The position numbers and the translations under genes are program-made. From Microbulbifer sp. YPW16 (GTDB lineage: Bacteria; Pseudomonadota; Gammaproteobacteria; Pseudomonadales; Cellvibrionaceae): a stretch of 64,000 bases of DNA. The notes under the pieces are model-generated. The model ran no database searches and was not told where the DNA came from. It worked only from the letters and a program-made list of their open reading frames with translations. How positions within the stretch are numbered: position 1 is the stretch's first letter; each line of letters opens with the position of its first letter. Where the stretch lies: positions 3,180,001 to 3,244,000 of the forward strand of contig NZ_CP089928.1 of assembly GCF_021290385.1 (NCBI RefSeq), in the 5' to 3' direction. Below, piece by piece: positions 11,144-21,188 of the stretch.

Positions 11144-12151
11144 ATGCACAAGTTGAACCTTTTCCTCGGCGCGCTGTTGCTCAGTGTCGCCGCTGGCGCT
11201 GCCCCGGCTGACCCTGGCAAGGGTGCTGCCGCAAAAAGCGCCCCCAATCCCTTCGACAGCCACCCGATCCACTTTGCGGCCGTGAATGAGGTGTCCATTG
11301 CCTACCAGGATATGGGCCCCCGTGATGCCGAGCCGGTATTGCTGGTGATGGGGCTGGGCGCGCAGATGCTGCACTGGGGCGACACCCTGGTGCAGGGATT
11401 GCTGGATGCCGGGTTCCGGGTGGTGCTATTTGATAACCGCGATGCCGGCCTGTCACAGAAGTTCTACGACCTCTCTGCACCTCCGGTGTGGTGGACCATG
11501 GTCAAGGACAAGGTCGGCCTGGACCCCGACCCGGCTTATACACTGGAAGACATGGCCGCGGATGCCATCGGCCTACAGGACGTGCTGGGTATCGAGCGCG
11601 CCCATGTAGTGGGCGCTTCCATGGGTGGCATGATTGCCCAGGTGATCGCAGCCCGGTACCCGCAGCGCCTGCGCAGCCTGACTTCCATTATGTCCAGCTC
11701 CGGTGCGGCGGGATTGCCGGAGGCGCAGCCGCAGGCCCTCGAGGCCCTGGCCAGCGCCGCGGAGCGCGCGCCCAACCGGGCGGAGGGTATCGAAAAGGGA
11801 GTGGCTATCTCCCGGGCACTGGGGTCCCCGGAATACTTCGATGAGGCCGATGCCCGGCAGCGGGTCGAGCGTGTCGCCAACCGCGGTGGCTTTGGCCCGG
11901 GCATGGTGCGGCAGTTCGAGGCGATTGTCGCCAGCGGTGATCGCTCGGCGCTCCTACAGGAAATTGACGTCCCCACACTGGTGATCCACGGCGCGGCGGA
12001 CCCGCTGCTGCCGGTGGCCCACGGCCGTGACACGGCGGAGAAAATTCCCGGTGCAGACTTTGTCGCCATCCCCGGCATGGGCCACACCTTTGGGCCGGTC
12101 GCCAGTGAGCGTGTGCTCGGAAAACTGGTGCCCTTCCTGGAGAACCACTGA
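11144..12151 (+). CDS. Exported alpha/beta-fold hydrolase
   Basis: This 335-residue protein begins with a clear signal peptide ([19 protein letters not shown]), so it acts in the periplasm or envelope. The catalytic triad is visible: nucleophile Ser159 in GASMG, Asp286 in GAADPLLP, His314 in GMGHTF. The oxyanion stretch [16 protein letters not shown] and the FDNRDAGLS segment match the family of esterase/haloperoxidase-like hydrolases. Substrate is unknown. The ATG at 11144 was chosen because it opens the signal peptide. Confidence 0.9.
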   Translation: MHKLNLFLGALLLSVAAGAAPADPGKGAAAKSAPNPFDSHPIHFAAVNEVSIAYQDMGPRDAEPVLLVMGLGAQMLHWGDTLVQGLLDAGFRVVLFDNRDAGLSQKFYDLSAPPVWWTMVKDKVGLDPDPAYTLEDMAADAIGLQDVLGIERAHVVGASMGGMIAQVIAARYPQRLRSLTSIMSSSGAAGLPEAQPQALEALASAAERAPNRAEGIEKGVAISRALGSPEYFDEADARQRVERVANRGGFGPGMVRQFEAIVASGDRSALLQEIDVPTLVIHGAADPLLPVAHGRDTAEKIPGADFVAIPGMGHTFGPVASERVLGKLVPFLENH

Positions 12152-12195
12152 GAAAAGGCTGTAAAACAACCTGGTTCAGGGCAGGGAGCATAACG

Positions 12196-12573
12196 ATGAA
12201 GATGGAACTCGGCGCATTCTCGATCAGCCTCGCGGTAAAGGACCTGGAGAAGTCCAGGGCCTTTTATGAAAAGCTGGGGTTCGAGTCTCTGGGCGGAGAC
12301 CCCGCGCAGAAATGGCTGATCCTGAAGAATGGCGATCACGTGATCGGGCTTTTTGAGGGGATGTTTGAGAAAAACATCCTGACCTTCAACCCGGGCTGGG
12401 ACCAGGGCGCGAACAGGTTGCCCGCGTTTACGGACGTGCGGCAGTTGCAGAAAGCGCTCAGGGGGCAGGGCGCGACGTTCAGCGAGGAAGCTGATGAGTC
12501 ATCTTCCGGGCCAGCGTATTTCGTGATGGAAGACCCGGACGGCAACCCGATACTGGTAGACCAGCATGTATAG
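12196..12573 (+). CDS. VOC-superfamily (glyoxalase/bleomycin-resistance fold) protein
   Basis: This is a 125-residue single-module protein. [21 protein letters not shown] is the typical first beta-alpha unit and [15 protein letters not shown] the typical last strand. Metal-binding residues of true glyoxalase I are only partly matched, so it may bind or modify a different small molecule. The start is preceded by GGGAGCATAACG. It lies 44 bases behind the hydrolase gene. Confidence 0.85.
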   Translation: MKMELGAFSISLAVKDLEKSRAFYEKLGFESLGGDPAQKWLILKNGDHVIGLFEGMFEKNILTFNPGWDQGANRLPAFTDVRQLQKALRGQGATFSEEADESSSGPAYFVMEDPDGNPILVDQHV

Positions 12574-12693
12574 GTATTGTTCGCCTCGCCCTTCCCGGGA
12601 GGGACGGGCCAACGGTTGATCAGGAGCCAGTTCCGGCCAGTCCACCGTGACCGGAAGAAAATCCACACAAGGCCAGCGAAGGGTAGAAATAGT

Positions 12694-12882
12694 ATGAGGG
12701 CGAAAACGGCAACATTCTGCTGTATCGGGGTGTCGGTACTCTTTGCCCTGTCAATTGTCCTTTGCGCCCACTTTCTCCAGGGGAGCGACAATACAGGCCT
12801 GGTGACCTATTTCCTGGTGGCGGCCTGGTTTGTGCCTTTCTCTTATTTCAGTCGCCTAGCGGCAAGGGCCATAAATAGCTGA
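12694..12882 (+). CDS. Small two-helix membrane protein, unknown
   Basis: This is a 62-residue frame with two hydrophobic segments (GVSVLFALSIVLCAHFL and TYFLVAAWFVPFSYF). A GGGTAGAAATAGT sequence ahead of the ATG can serve as a ribosome-binding site. A bidirectional terminator follows at once. I do not recognise the family. Confidence 0.55.
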   Translation: MRAKTATFCCIGVSVLFALSIVLCAHFLQGSDNTGLVTYFLVAAWFVPFSYFSRLAARAINS

Positions 12883-12884
12883 AC

Positions 12885-12927
12885 CGCCACACTGGCCAGC
12901 CATTGGTGCGGCCGGTGTGAGGTTTTT
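12885..12927. terminator. Terminator between convergent genes
   Basis: The stem CACACTGGCC / GGCCGGTGTG with a twelve-base loop is followed by TTTTT. It sits between the small membrane gene and the convergent aminopeptidase gene. Confidence 0.75.
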
Positions 12928-12932
12928 CGCTG

Positions 12933-14702
12933 TCAGTGGAGCGGCTGTGTGGCCTCTTTCAGCCAGGCCCGGGTCTTCTTGTTGACCAGCGGCAGCAACG
13001 TCTCGCACACACGCTGGTGATAGTTGTTCAACCAGGCCAGCTCCTGCTCGGTGAGCAGCTCGCGTTTGACCAGGCGCTGGTCGATCGGCGCCAGGGTCAG
13101 TTCGCTGAATTCAAGGAAGCCGGGGTGCTGCTCGCTCTCCTTCACATAGACCAGGTTCTCGATACGGATACCGTACTGGCCGGTGAGGTAGAAGCCGGGC
13201 TCGTTGGACAGGATCATGCCCGCCCGCAGCGCCACACCGCTGCTCGCCTTGCCGATCCGCTGTGGCCCCTCATGTACGCTCAGGAAGCTGCCGACCCCAT
13301 GGCCGGTGCCGTGGGCGTAATCCAGCCCGGCGTCCCACAGTGACTTGCGCGCAAAGGCATCGATCTGCTCGCCACAGGTTCCGGCAGGGAAGCGCAGGGC
13401 AGCGATGGCGATGTGGCCCTTGAGTACGCGGGTGAAATGCTCGCGGGCGTGTTCGGGAAAGTCGCCGAGCGCCACCGTGCGGGTGACATCGGTGGTGCCG
13501 TCCGGGTACTGGCCGCCGGAGTCGATCAGGTAGAGGCCCTCGGGCTTCATGGTGAGGCTCGACTCGGGGCTGACCCGGTAGTGCACGATGGCGCCGTTGG
13601 GGCCATAGCCGGAGATGGAGTCGAAGCTGTCGTCGGTAAAGCCCTCGCGCTGCTCCCGTTTCTCCCGCAGCAGCCGTACCGCCTCCAGCTCACCAAAACT
13701 CCCGGCAGCCACTTTTTCTGGCAGCTCTGCCAGGAATTCGCACAGGGCGGCGCCGTCGCGCTCGTGGGCGGCCTGCGAGCCCGCCAACTCGGCCGGGTTC
13801 TTGAGCGCCTTGGCGGCGGTAATGGGGTCGCGTTCCAGCAGCAGTTCCATCTCCCGGGCGCGCAGCTGCTGCAGGGTCCAGCGGTTGGCCAGCCCCGGGT
13901 CCACCCAGATCTTTGCCACATGCTGGCGCCGGGCGGCGTCGAACAGTGATTCCTTGTCGTGCACCAGGCTCACATCGTTGCCCAGGTGCCGGCGCAGTGC
14001 CTCGCCGGTGGCGGCCTCCGCCAGGTAAAGGGTGGCGCTGCCATCGCGGTAGAGAATGGCGCAGGACAGGGCGACTGGAAGATGCGGGATGTCGTCACCG
14101 CGAATATTGAACAGCCAGGCGCACACCTCCGGGTTTGCCAGCCACAGGGCGTCGGCGGGCTTGTCCGCCAGCAGCTCGGCGATGCGTTTGCGCTTGCTGG
14201 CCGAGTCCTCGCCGGTGAAGGTCTCGGGGTGGGGACGCGCGGCGCCACTGGGGCTGGTTGGCCGGTCGGCCCAGATCGCATCGATGGGGTTGGTCTCCAG
14301 CGGGCGCAGCTCGATCCCCCGTTCAGTCAGGCGTTTGGCCAGTGGCGCCAGGCCCGGTTCGGTGTGCAGGCGCGGGTCGTAGCCCAGCGCATCGCCGGCC
14401 CTGAGGTTGTCACACAGCCAGCGGGCAATAGCCTCGGCGTTCAGGTCCTGCTGCTCGATGGGCTGGTCGCCGATCTGCTGCTGGGCCTGGATGGTATAGC
14501 GCCCATCCACAAACAGGGCGGCCCGGTCGCCTGCCAGCGCTGCCAGGCCGGCGGAACCGTCAAAGCCGGTCAGCCAGGCCAGTCGCTCGTCGGAGGCGGG
14601 CACATACTCGTTCTGGTACTCGTCACCGCGGGGGACCAGGAACCCCTGCACCTGCTGACCCGCCAGTTCCTCGCGCAGCGCCTGTAAGCGTTCACTACTC
14701 AT
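12933..14702 (-). CDS. Xaa-Pro aminopeptidase, three-domain M24 type
   Basis: This 589-residue cytosolic metallopeptidase removes N-terminal residues before proline. Two creatinase-like N-terminal domains (from FLVPRGDEYQNEYV and from ALWLANPEVCAWLFNIRG) precede the pita-bread catalytic domain. The metal ligands are in YLIDSGGQYPDGTTDVTRT, THGTGHGVG-like AHGTGHGVGSFLSVHEGP, SNEPGFY and IRIENL. Length matches eukaryotic-like APP1 enzymes, not the 440-residue E. coli PepP. It is divergent from prfC. Confidence 0.93.
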   Translation of the reverse strand: MSSERLQALREELAGQQVQGFLVPRGDEYQNEYVPASDERLAWLTGFDGSAGLAALAGDRAALFVDGRYTIQAQQQIGDQPIEQQDLNAEAIARWLCDNLRAGDALGYDPRLHTEPGLAPLAKRLTERGIELRPLETNPIDAIWADRPTSPSGAARPHPETFTGEDSASKRKRIAELLADKPADALWLANPEVCAWLFNIRGDDIPHLPVALSCAILYRDGSATLYLAEAATGEALRRHLGNDVSLVHDKESLFDAARRQHVAKIWVDPGLANRWTLQQLRAREMELLLERDPITAAKALKNPAELAGSQAAHERDGAALCEFLAELPEKVAAGSFGELEAVRLLREKREQREGFTDDSFDSISGYGPNGAIVHYRVSPESSLTMKPEGLYLIDSGGQYPDGTTDVTRTVALGDFPEHAREHFTRVLKGHIAIAALRFPAGTCGEQIDAFARKSLWDAGLDYAHGTGHGVGSFLSVHEGPQRIGKASSGVALRAGMILSNEPGFYLTGQYGIRIENLVYVKESEQHPGFLEFSELTLAPIDQRLVKRELLTEQELAWLNNYHQRVCETLLPLVNKKTRAWLKEATQPLH

Positions 14703-14810
14703 GCAGCCTCCGAAACCTCTTGCCTTTAGTGGACCGAACGGCTCGCGCGGTCGCTAATCTCTGGAAACGCGCAGTGTAGCGGACTGGTCTCTTTCATGCC
14801 CGCTGCCGTG

Positions 14811-14816
14811 TATAAT
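14811..14816 (+). promoter_or_regulatory. -10 element of the probable prfC promoter
   Basis: A perfect TATAAT stands 45 bases before prfC, within the divergent region between the aminopeptidase gene and prfC. The -35 region is poor by eye. Confidence 0.5.
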
Positions 14817-14860
14817 GCGCGCCTTCTTTTTGTACAGACGTCGAGTCGATTTTCTAGATT

Positions 14861-16444
14861 ATGGGCCAGAGTTCCTCCCTGGCGGGCATTGGCGGCCGCC
14901 GTACCTTCGCCATCATTTCTCACCCGGACGCCGGTAAGACGACCGTGACCGAAAAGCTGCTGCTGTTCGGGAACGCCATCCAGCTGGCGGGCTCGGTCAA
15001 GGGCAAGAAGGGCCCGCACGCCCGCTCGGACTGGATGACCATGGAGCAGGAGCGGGGCATTTCCGTGACCTCGTCGGTCATGCAGTTCCCGTACCGGGAC
15101 CGCACGGTCAACCTGCTGGATACCCCGGGCCACGAAGATTTCTCGGAGGATACCTACCGGGTACTGACCGCCGTGGACTCGGCGCTGATGGTGATCGATG
15201 GCGCCAAGGGCGTCGAGGACCGCACCATCAAACTGATGAACGTGTGCCGCCTGCGCACCACGCCGATCCTGTCGTTTATCAACAAACTCGACCGCGATAT
15301 CCGCGACCCAATCGAGGTGATGGACGAGATCGAGGAAGTGCTGGATATCCAGGCCGCACCCATCAACTGGCCGCTGGGCTCCGGCCAGCACTTCAAGGGT
15401 GTGTACAACCTCTATACCGACACCATCCATGTGTTCAAGCAGGGCCAGGGCCACACCATTCCCGAGGATATCCAGATCCAGGGGCTGGACAGTGACGAGG
15501 CCACCGAGCTGCTGGGCGAGTACGCCGACGAGATCCGCGAGGAGATCGAGCTGGTCCGGGGCGCCACCCACGAATTCGACCTGGAGGCCTACCTGGCGGG
15601 CAAGCTGACCCCGGTATTCTTCGGTACTGCACTGGGCAACTTCGGCGTGCGCGAGATGCTCGATGGCTTTGTCGAGTGGGCCCCGGGCCCCCAGCCGCGC
15701 GAGACCAACGAGCGCACTGTGACCCCGGATGAGAAAAAGTTCTCCGGTTTCGTGTTCAAGATCCAGGCAAACATGGACCCCAAGCACCGGGACCGCATTG
15801 CCTTTATGCGCGTCTGTTCCGGCACCTATCATCGCGGCATGAAGATGAAGCATGTACGCATCGGCAAGGATGTGAAGATCGCCGATGCGGTGACCTTCAT
15901 GGCCGGCGACCGTACCCACGTGGAAGAGGCCATTGCCGGCGATATCATCGGCCTGCACAACCACGGCACCATCCAGATTGGCGATACCTTTACCGAGGGC
16001 GAGCAGCTCAAGTTTACCGGTATCCCCAACTTTGCCCCGGAGCTGTTCCGCCGCATCCGCCTGAAGGACCCGCTGAAGCTCAAGCAGCTGCAGAAGGGCC
16101 TGCAGCAGCTGTCCGAGGAGGGTTCCACCCAGGTATTCTTCCCGCTGGACACCAATGACATCATCGTTGGCGCCGTGGGGGTGCTGCAGTTCGAGGTGGT
16201 GGCCTACCGCCTGAAGGACGAGTACAAGGTGGAAGCCATTTACGAAAACGTGAATGTACACACGGCCCGCTGGGTGGACAGCGAGAGCGGCAAGGAGCTG
16301 GATAACTTCAAACGCAAGGCCAGCACCAACCTGGCGCTGGACGGGTCTGGCCACCTGACCTACCTGGCGCCCACACGGGTGAATCTGCAGCTGGCGGAAG
16401 AGCGCTACCCGGAGATCCGCTTCTACGCCACCCGCGAGCACTGA
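14861..16444 (+). CDS. prfC: Peptide chain release factor 3
   Basis: RF3 is the GTPase that recycles RF1/RF2 from the ribosome after termination. GTP-binding motifs: SHPDAGKTT at 20-28, [12 protein letters not shown] (switch I), [14 protein letters not shown] and NKLDRD. The 527-residue length and the RF3-specific C-terminal domain (from [19 protein letters not shown]) separate it from EF-G. The start ATG follows a weak ribosome-binding site. It probably heads a run of co-directional genes to 19.7 kb. Confidence 0.97.
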   Translation: MGQSSSLAGIGGRRTFAIISHPDAGKTTVTEKLLLFGNAIQLAGSVKGKKGPHARSDWMTMEQERGISVTSSVMQFPYRDRTVNLLDTPGHEDFSEDTYRVLTAVDSALMVIDGAKGVEDRTIKLMNVCRLRTTPILSFINKLDRDIRDPIEVMDEIEEVLDIQAAPINWPLGSGQHFKGVYNLYTDTIHVFKQGQGHTIPEDIQIQGLDSDEATELLGEYADEIREEIELVRGATHEFDLEAYLAGKLTPVFFGTALGNFGVREMLDGFVEWAPGPQPRETNERTVTPDEKKFSGFVFKIQANMDPKHRDRIAFMRVCSGTYHRGMKMKHVRIGKDVKIADAVTFMAGDRTHVEEAIAGDIIGLHNHGTIQIGDTFTEGEQLKFTGIPNFAPELFRRIRLKDPLKLKQLQKGLQQLSEEGSTQVFFPLDTNDIIVGAVGVLQFEVVAYRLKDEYKVEAIYENVNVHTARWVDSESGKELDNFKRKASTNLALDGSGHLTYLAPTRVNLQLAEERYPEIRFYATREH

Positions 16445-16533
16445 TTATTCCCGCTCCCCTTGTCCCGGGGGGCGGAGAAACAAACTTGTAGCAGCCTGCC
16501 CGCAGGCGAGAGCAGTCACGAGAGAACAATAAA

Positions 16534-17145
16534 GTGAGCACGATTCCAGAAAATATACCCGAAGAGGTGCCGCGCATTGGTAACGGGTTCACCAGCGGCG
16601 TGGGCCTGTTGTTTATCAAGATGCTGGGCTGGCGCTTCGAGGGCAACCTGCCCGCGGAAAAGAAGGTGATGGTGGCCCTGGCCCCGCACACTTCCAACTG
16701 GGATTTTGTGGTGGCCATGCCGATGATCCTGGCGCTGAGGGTGAAGATCTCTTTCATGATGAAGAAAGAGGCCTTCTTCTTCCCGTTCAAGCGACTGTTC
16801 ATGTGGCTGGGCGGCCTGCCCACCGACCGCAGCTCTCCCCGTGGCCTGGCCCAGCAGATGTCCAGGGCCTACCGCAGCAACGACAAGATGTGGATGGCAA
16901 TCACTCCCGAGGGAACGCGCAAAAGGGTGAGCAAGTGGAAAACGGGCTTCCTGCGCATCGCCTACGCGGCGGACGTCCCGATCCTGTTGATCGCCTGGGA
17001 CTTCCCCAACAAGCGGATCTGCGTGGACTCCCTGTACCAGCCTACCGGCAACCTGGATGAGGACATGGCCGAGATCCAGCGCCGCTTCGCCAGCTACCGC
17101 GGGCGCAAGCCGGAAAACCAGACCCCGGTCACCGGGGATAACTGA
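16534..17145 (+). CDS. PlsC-like acyltransferase
   Basis: This 203-residue protein starts at GTG. It carries the glycerolipid acyltransferase blocks: HTSNWD (HX4D catalytic dyad), FPFKRLFMWLGGLPTDR and ITPEGTR. It lacks long membrane segments apart from a hydrophobic stretch after block I. It belongs to the smaller 1-acylglycerol-phosphate acyltransferase-like group whose acceptor is not known. It is 90 bases behind prfC and 12 bases before the transporter gene. Confidence 0.88.
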   Translation: MSTIPENIPEEVPRIGNGFTSGVGLLFIKMLGWRFEGNLPAEKKVMVALAPHTSNWDFVVAMPMILALRVKISFMMKKEAFFFPFKRLFMWLGGLPTDRSSPRGLAQQMSRAYRSNDKMWMAITPEGTRKRVSKWKTGFLRIAYAADVPILLIAWDFPNKRICVDSLYQPTGNLDEDMAEIQRRFASYRGRKPENQTPVTGDN

Positions 17146-17157
17146 TCCCGGAGCACT

Positions 17158-17931
17158 GTGGAAGCGATCGCCGGCGAGCTGTCACTGTTTACCTACCTGA
17201 TACTGTCCGCAGTGGCCTTTGCCGCGGGCTTTATCAGTGCAATCGCCGGCGCCGGCGGCATGATTACCCTGCCGGCACTGCTGTGGGCGGGCATCCCGCC
17301 GCTGGACGCCCTGGGCACCAACAAGTTCCAGAGCGTGTTCGGCACCCTGTCTTCGGCGATCAACTACTTCCAGAAGGGCCACCTGGACCTGCGGCCGCTG
17401 TGGCCGGGCCTGTTCGCCGCCATCGGCGGCGCGGCGCTGGGTACCTGGAGCGTTACCCGGCTGGGTGGTGAACAACTGCAGGTACTGCTGCCGATCCTGC
17501 TGATTGCCATCGCGGTGTATTTCGCCTTCTCACCGCGTATTGCCGACGTGGATTCCCAGCCGCGGATGCGCAACGGCACCTTCAACCTGTTTGTGGGTGG
17601 GGGCATCGGCTTTTACGGCGGCTTTTTCGGGCCCGGCATGGGCTCGTTCTACGCGCTGGCCTTCGCCGCGCTGCTGGGATACAACATGCGCAGGGCAACC
17701 GCCCACACCAAGCCGCTGGTGCTGGCCACCAATGCCACCTCCATGGTGATCTTTATGGCCGGCGGGCACCTGTTCCTGTGGCTGGCACTGTGCATGTCCG
17801 CCGCCCAGGCGGTGGGGGCCCGGCTGGGCTCCAACCTGGTGGTGGCCCGCGGCGCGCAGCTGGTGCGCCCGGTGATCATCCTGGCCACCATCGCGGTGGC
17901 GGCGCGGCTACTGGTCGATAACCTGGGATAA
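17158..17931 (+). CDS. TSUP-family (TauE/SafE) inner-membrane transporter
   Basis: This 257-residue protein starts at GTG and has about eight hydrophobic segments. The repeat motifs GFISAIAGAGGMITLPALL and FFGPGMGSFYALAFAALLGY are the two signature loops of TSUP/YfcA proteins, which move sulfonates, sulfite or organic acids. Substrate cannot be told. It is closely packed between the acyltransferase and a small membrane-anchored protein. Confidence 0.9.
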   Translation: MEAIAGELSLFTYLILSAVAFAAGFISAIAGAGGMITLPALLWAGIPPLDALGTNKFQSVFGTLSSAINYFQKGHLDLRPLWPGLFAAIGGAALGTWSVTRLGGEQLQVLLPILLIAIAVYFAFSPRIADVDSQPRMRNGTFNLFVGGGIGFYGGFFGPGMGSFYALAFAALLGYNMRRATAHTKPLVLATNATSMVIFMAGGHLFLWLALCMSAAQAVGARLGSNLVVARGAQLVRPVIILATIAVAARLLVDNLG

Positions 17932-17947
17932 GCGGAGAGAGCGCCAT

Positions 17948-18298
17948 ATGACGGTGGTACTGACCCTGCTGATTTCATTTGCAACCTTTGCCCTGATAGT
18001 CTGGGCACTGATGCATATGCGCACCCCGCGTTTCCGCATGGAAAGGGAACAGTTTGTGCAGGGGCTGGAGGACGTGATTACCGGGCAGGCGGATGACAAC
18101 GAGTGGCGGGTGCTGACCGGCTACCCGATGCGCCACGACCCGGAACTGGAAGAGGTCCGCCTGCAATGCCTCGAGATCGAGGAAAAGGAATATACCGGGC
18201 AGATGCCCTACCTGTTTACGGAGGCCGGCCTGGATCGCCTGCGCGAAGTACGTGAGCAGTTACTGACAACCGAACCTGACAAGAACCTGAAGAAGTAA
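17948..18298 (+). CDS. Membrane-anchored protein of unknown function
   Basis: This 116-residue protein has one N-terminal helix (VLTLLISFATFALIVWALM) and a charged, mostly helical cytoplasmic tail with many Glu and Arg. The tail ends in a Lys-rich stretch. The ribosome-binding site GGAGAGAGCGCC precedes the ATG. It lies 16 bases behind the TSUP gene and 14 before the peptidase, so it is probably co-transcribed. Confidence 0.7.
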   Translation: MTVVLTLLISFATFALIVWALMHMRTPRFRMEREQFVQGLEDVITGQADDNEWRVLTGYPMRHDPELEEVRLQCLEIEEKEYTGQMPYLFTEAGLDRLREVREQLLTTEPDKNLKK

Positions 18299-18312
18299 TC
18301 AAGGATAACCAC

Positions 18313-19719
18313 ATGCTGAAACCATTGCTGTCCCTGACCGGGGGCCTGGTCGCGGCCCTCGCGGTCAGCGCACTGCACGCCAAGCCGCTCTCTGATGAAG
18401 ACCTGTCGGTGGCCGAGGTCCTGCGTGACCGTGCCCTGGAAACCTCCGATGCCTACAGCATTGTCGAGTCCCTGACCGTGGAAGTGGGTCCGCGCCCCGC
18501 CGGTTCCGCCGGCGACCGCCGCGCCGTGGCCTGGGCCCAGGAAAAAATGAAGGAACTGGGCTTTGACCGCGTCTACACCGAGCAGATCGAGGTCCCGCGC
18601 TGGAACCGTGGCCACGCCCACGCGCGCGTCACCGCGCCTTTCCCGCAACCGCTGGTAGTGACCTCCCTGGGTTACTCCGTGGGTACCCCGGAAGGCGGCA
18701 TCACCGCCGAGATCGTGGAACTCCCGGACGTCGAGGCCCTGATGAAGGCCCCGGCCAGCAAAGTGAAGGGCAAGATCGTATTTATCAACAAGCGCATGGA
18801 GCGCACCCGCACCGGTGAGGGCTACGGCCCGGTCGTGGGTGGCCGCAGCCAGGGGATGCGCAACGCCGCCGAGAAAGGCGCCGCTGCCCTGATGATCCGT
18901 TCCGTGGGCACCGATTCCGACCGCTTCGCCCACACCGGCATGATGTCTGTCGAGGGCGTCGACAACCCGGTGCCGGCGCTGGCCCTGTCCGCCCCGGACG
19001 CCAACCTGCTGGAGGCCATGCTGGAGCGCGGCAAGCCGGTGGAAGTAAAACTGGATGTACACAACCAGCGCCTGGAAGACGGCCCATCGTTCAATGTGAT
19101 CGGCGAAATCACCGGCCGTGAGAACCCGGAAGAGGTGATGGTCATCGGTGCCCACCTGGACTCCTGGGATGAAGGCACCGGCGCCCTGGATGATGGCGCC
19201 GGCGTGGCCGTGGTAATGGAAACCGCGCGCCTGATCGCCGAGCTGCCGCAGCGCCCGCGCCGTACCCTGCGGGTGATCCTGTACGGTGCCGAGGAGATCG
19301 GCCTGGTGGGTTCCAAGCAGTACGTCGAGGCCCACCAGGACGAGCTGGACAACATCATTGCCGTGTCCGAATCTGATTTCGGTGCCGGCAAGATCTGGCG
19401 CTTCGACACCCGCCTGCCGGAGACCAAGTTCGACATCGCCGACCAGATGATGCAGCTGCTGGCCCCGCTGGGCATCGAGCGCGGCAACAACAAGTCCTAC
19501 GGCGGTCCGGACAGCAGCGTCTTCGTGGCCCAGGGCGTACCGGCCTTCGGCCTGTACCAGGACGGTACAGACTACTTCGACTACCACCACACGCCCAACG
19601 ACACACTGGACAAGGTGGACCCGGAGAACCTGAAGCAGAACGTAGCGGCCTGGGTGGTAATGTCCTTCCTGGCCACAGAAATGGAAGGCGACCTGGGACG
19701 CGTGCCGACCGAGCACTGA
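18313..19719 (+). CDS. Exported M28-family metallopeptidase
   Basis: This 468-residue protein begins with a signal peptide (LLSLTGGLVAALAVSALHA). The zinc-peptidase domain has the expected ligands: His281 in GAHLDSW, the Asp pair at 293-294 in LDDGAG, the Glu pair at 327-328 in GAEEIG, and a late DYHHTPND. A PA-type insert lies between residues 120 and 240. M28 peptidases of this form are secreted aminopeptidases or carboxypeptidases. An intrinsic terminator follows. Confidence 0.93.
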   Translation: MLKPLLSLTGGLVAALAVSALHAKPLSDEDLSVAEVLRDRALETSDAYSIVESLTVEVGPRPAGSAGDRRAVAWAQEKMKELGFDRVYTEQIEVPRWNRGHAHARVTAPFPQPLVVTSLGYSVGTPEGGITAEIVELPDVEALMKAPASKVKGKIVFINKRMERTRTGEGYGPVVGGRSQGMRNAAEKGAAALMIRSVGTDSDRFAHTGMMSVEGVDNPVPALALSAPDANLLEAMLERGKPVEVKLDVHNQRLEDGPSFNVIGEITGRENPEEVMVIGAHLDSWDEGTGALDDGAGVAVVMETARLIAELPQRPRRTLRVILYGAEEIGLVGSKQYVEAHQDELDNIIAVSESDFGAGKIWRFDTRLPETKFDIADQMMQLLAPLGIERGNNKSYGGPDSSVFVAQGVPAFGLYQDGTDYFDYHHTPNDTLDKVDPENLKQNVAAWVVMSFLATEMEGDLGRVPTEH

Positions 19720-19753
19720 TTCCCCATGTCTGGACATCAGTACCAGTTGCGCC

Positions 19754-19781
19754 AAAACCCCGCCCTGTGCGGGGTTTTTTG
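19754..19781 (+). terminator. Terminator behind the M28 peptidase gene
   Basis: The stem AAAACCCCGC / GCGGGGTTTT with loop CCTGT-like is followed by T residues. It closes the prfC-to-peptidase run and marks the left edge of the accessory island. Confidence 0.88.
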
Positions 19782-20076
19782 TGCCCGTTTGCCTGAATAA
19801 GTGCCGTGTTCAGAAGCCACAGGCTTATGAACAAGGTGTCGGGCCACCTAACTCGCTGATTTAAAGGGACTTTCCAGAAAAGACTTCGTGTTCAAGAGCC
19901 AGCCCGGCTGCAGTTCTAACAGGTTGGGGGCTCATTAATGCAAGTGGAATATATTTGAAGAAAGTCTATCAGATTGATTTTATAGGGGATTTGGATTTGC
20001 CATTGTGCTCCACCTGCGAGATAAAGAGCCAAATGGATATAGAGCCACTGGCTTCTGAATAAAACTGTTATATATC
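19782..20076. other. Left boundary of the cassette island, non-coding
   Basis: Base composition turns clearly A+T-rich here. I see no gene. A GTTATAT core at 20069-20075, the same form as the core ending the attC at 21184-21285, lies immediately before the first cassette gene. It may be the remains of the recombination site that received the first cassette. No attI or integrase gene can be identified. Confidence 0.4.
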
Positions 20077-20403
20077 ATGAATAGCCAAGCAGAAAAAACG
20101 CGTAAATTTGTAAGTTCACTGACTAGCATACTGTTCGCAGTATCGGCGTTAGGTGCTCCTCTGTTAATTGTATTCGCGATATTCAATGGCTATTTTGAAG
20201 AAGTCATCCTCTTTCTTTTATTGCTCTTGTTTGTTGTTTCAACTTTCGCGTTGTTTATGATATTTCGGCTAAGAACGAAGGCAGTTACGGCATCGCCTGT
20301 AAAGAAGTTCGGATACATCATCCTTGGTGTGTTTGCTCTAGCTATCGCAAGTTACTCCGCATTGGTTTCATTTAGTGCGGCGTATAGGCTGGTGGTAGGG
20401 TGA
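20077..20403 (+). CDS. Cassette gene 1: small membrane protein
   Basis: This is a 108-residue protein with three hydrophobic segments (LTSILFAVSALGAPLLIVFAIF, VILFLLLLLFVVSTFALFMIF, YIILGVFALAIASYSALVSF). It starts right after a GTTATAT core and ends four bases before an attC-like site, the compact arrangement of an integron cassette. The family is not recognised. A+T-rich codon use differs from the flanking chromosome. Confidence 0.65.
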   Translation: MNSQAEKTRKFVSSLTSILFAVSALGAPLLIVFAIFNGYFEEVILFLLLLLFVVSTFALFMIFRLRTKAVTASPVKKFGYIILGVFALAIASYSALVSFSAAYRLVVG

Positions 20404-20406
20404 TAT

Positions 20407-20460
20407 ATAACAAACGCAAGCAGGATGCTCCGGCCCTTCGGGCCTACGCGGGGCGTTATG
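20407..20460 (+). repeat. attC-like site 1
   Basis: The site opens with ATAACAAACGC and closes with GGGCGTTATG. Between them is an internal hairpin CGGCCC-TTC-GGGCC. This is the R''-L''/L'-R' layout of integron attC sites. The R' core is GTTATG rather than the strict GTTRRRY. Confidence 0.75.
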
Positions 20461-20474
20461 ACTCAAGGAGACCC

Positions 20475-21188
20475 ATGGCACATTTAAATAAATCGCTAAT
20501 TCTGTTACTTCTAACTATCTTCATGGCTGGATGTAATTTTCAAGCCAAGGATATGCAATTAATAGAAATAAAGGCCTTGCCTGATGACGAGCAAAATGAT
20601 CAAGTTGCTCAGGCACTAATGTACTATTCCCCAGCCTATTTTATGCACCACATTCCAAGTATTACCAAAGAAAACGGCTCTGCGGTTCAACCTGGTTATG
20701 TTCGACCTTCAGACGAAAATATATCTTATTTTAGAGTGTTCTATGTTTTATCTAACAGCAATTTGAAGTTATCCGCAGTTAACTCAATTAAAAAAGAATT
20801 TGAAAGCCACATTCCTATAATGGCTAAAAACCATGCCTCGGTATGGGAGTTACAAGAAAAGGAATCTGCTAAAAAAGCAGAATGGCTCAAAAAATTTTTG
20901 AATAGTAGTGACACTGAAGTTTTCAGAGAGGATCTTTCTCAACAGCTCCCAATCGATTACCAAGATCACTTTTTGAAAACCCCGAAAAACACTCAAGAGA
21001 AGCTGGGGCTTATAGAGACCACTACCTATCTAAGGTATCAATATTATAAACCTTTTGGTGAATTCAAAGAGCAACTAGTTCTAAATTACAAAGTAACCTT
21101 TGATAAAGGGCGTAGCGCTTTGGTAAATGTTTCTCTTGATAAAGAGAAAAAGGTTTCGCTAATTGAAATTGTGCCACTAAAGGCATAA
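20475..21188 (+). CDS. Cassette gene 2: lipoprotein of unknown function
   Basis: This 237-residue protein has a lipoprotein signal (LILLLLTIFMAGC, lipobox Cys at about 20). The ATG at 20475 was chosen because AAGGAG stands eight bases ahead; a longer frame would read through attC 1. The mature part is charged and contains no motif I know. The stop lies inside the first bases of attC 2. Codon use is A+T-rich. Confidence 0.75.
   Translation: MAHLNKSLILLLLTIFMAGCNFQAKDMQLIEIKALPDDEQNDQVAQALMYYSPAYFMHHIPSITKENGSAVQPGYVRPSDENISYFRVFYVLSNSNLKLSAVNSIKKEFESHIPIMAKNHASVWELQEKESAKKAEWLKKFLNSSDTEVFREDLSQQLPIDYQDHFLKTPKNTQEKLGLIETTTYLRYQYYKPFGEFKEQLVLNYKVTFDKGRSALVNVSLDKEKKVSLIEIVPLKA

Noticed and set aside
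14726..16441. 571-codon open frame antisense to prfC
   Set aside because: prfC is unmistakable on the other strand; long antisense frames are common in G+C-rich codon usage.
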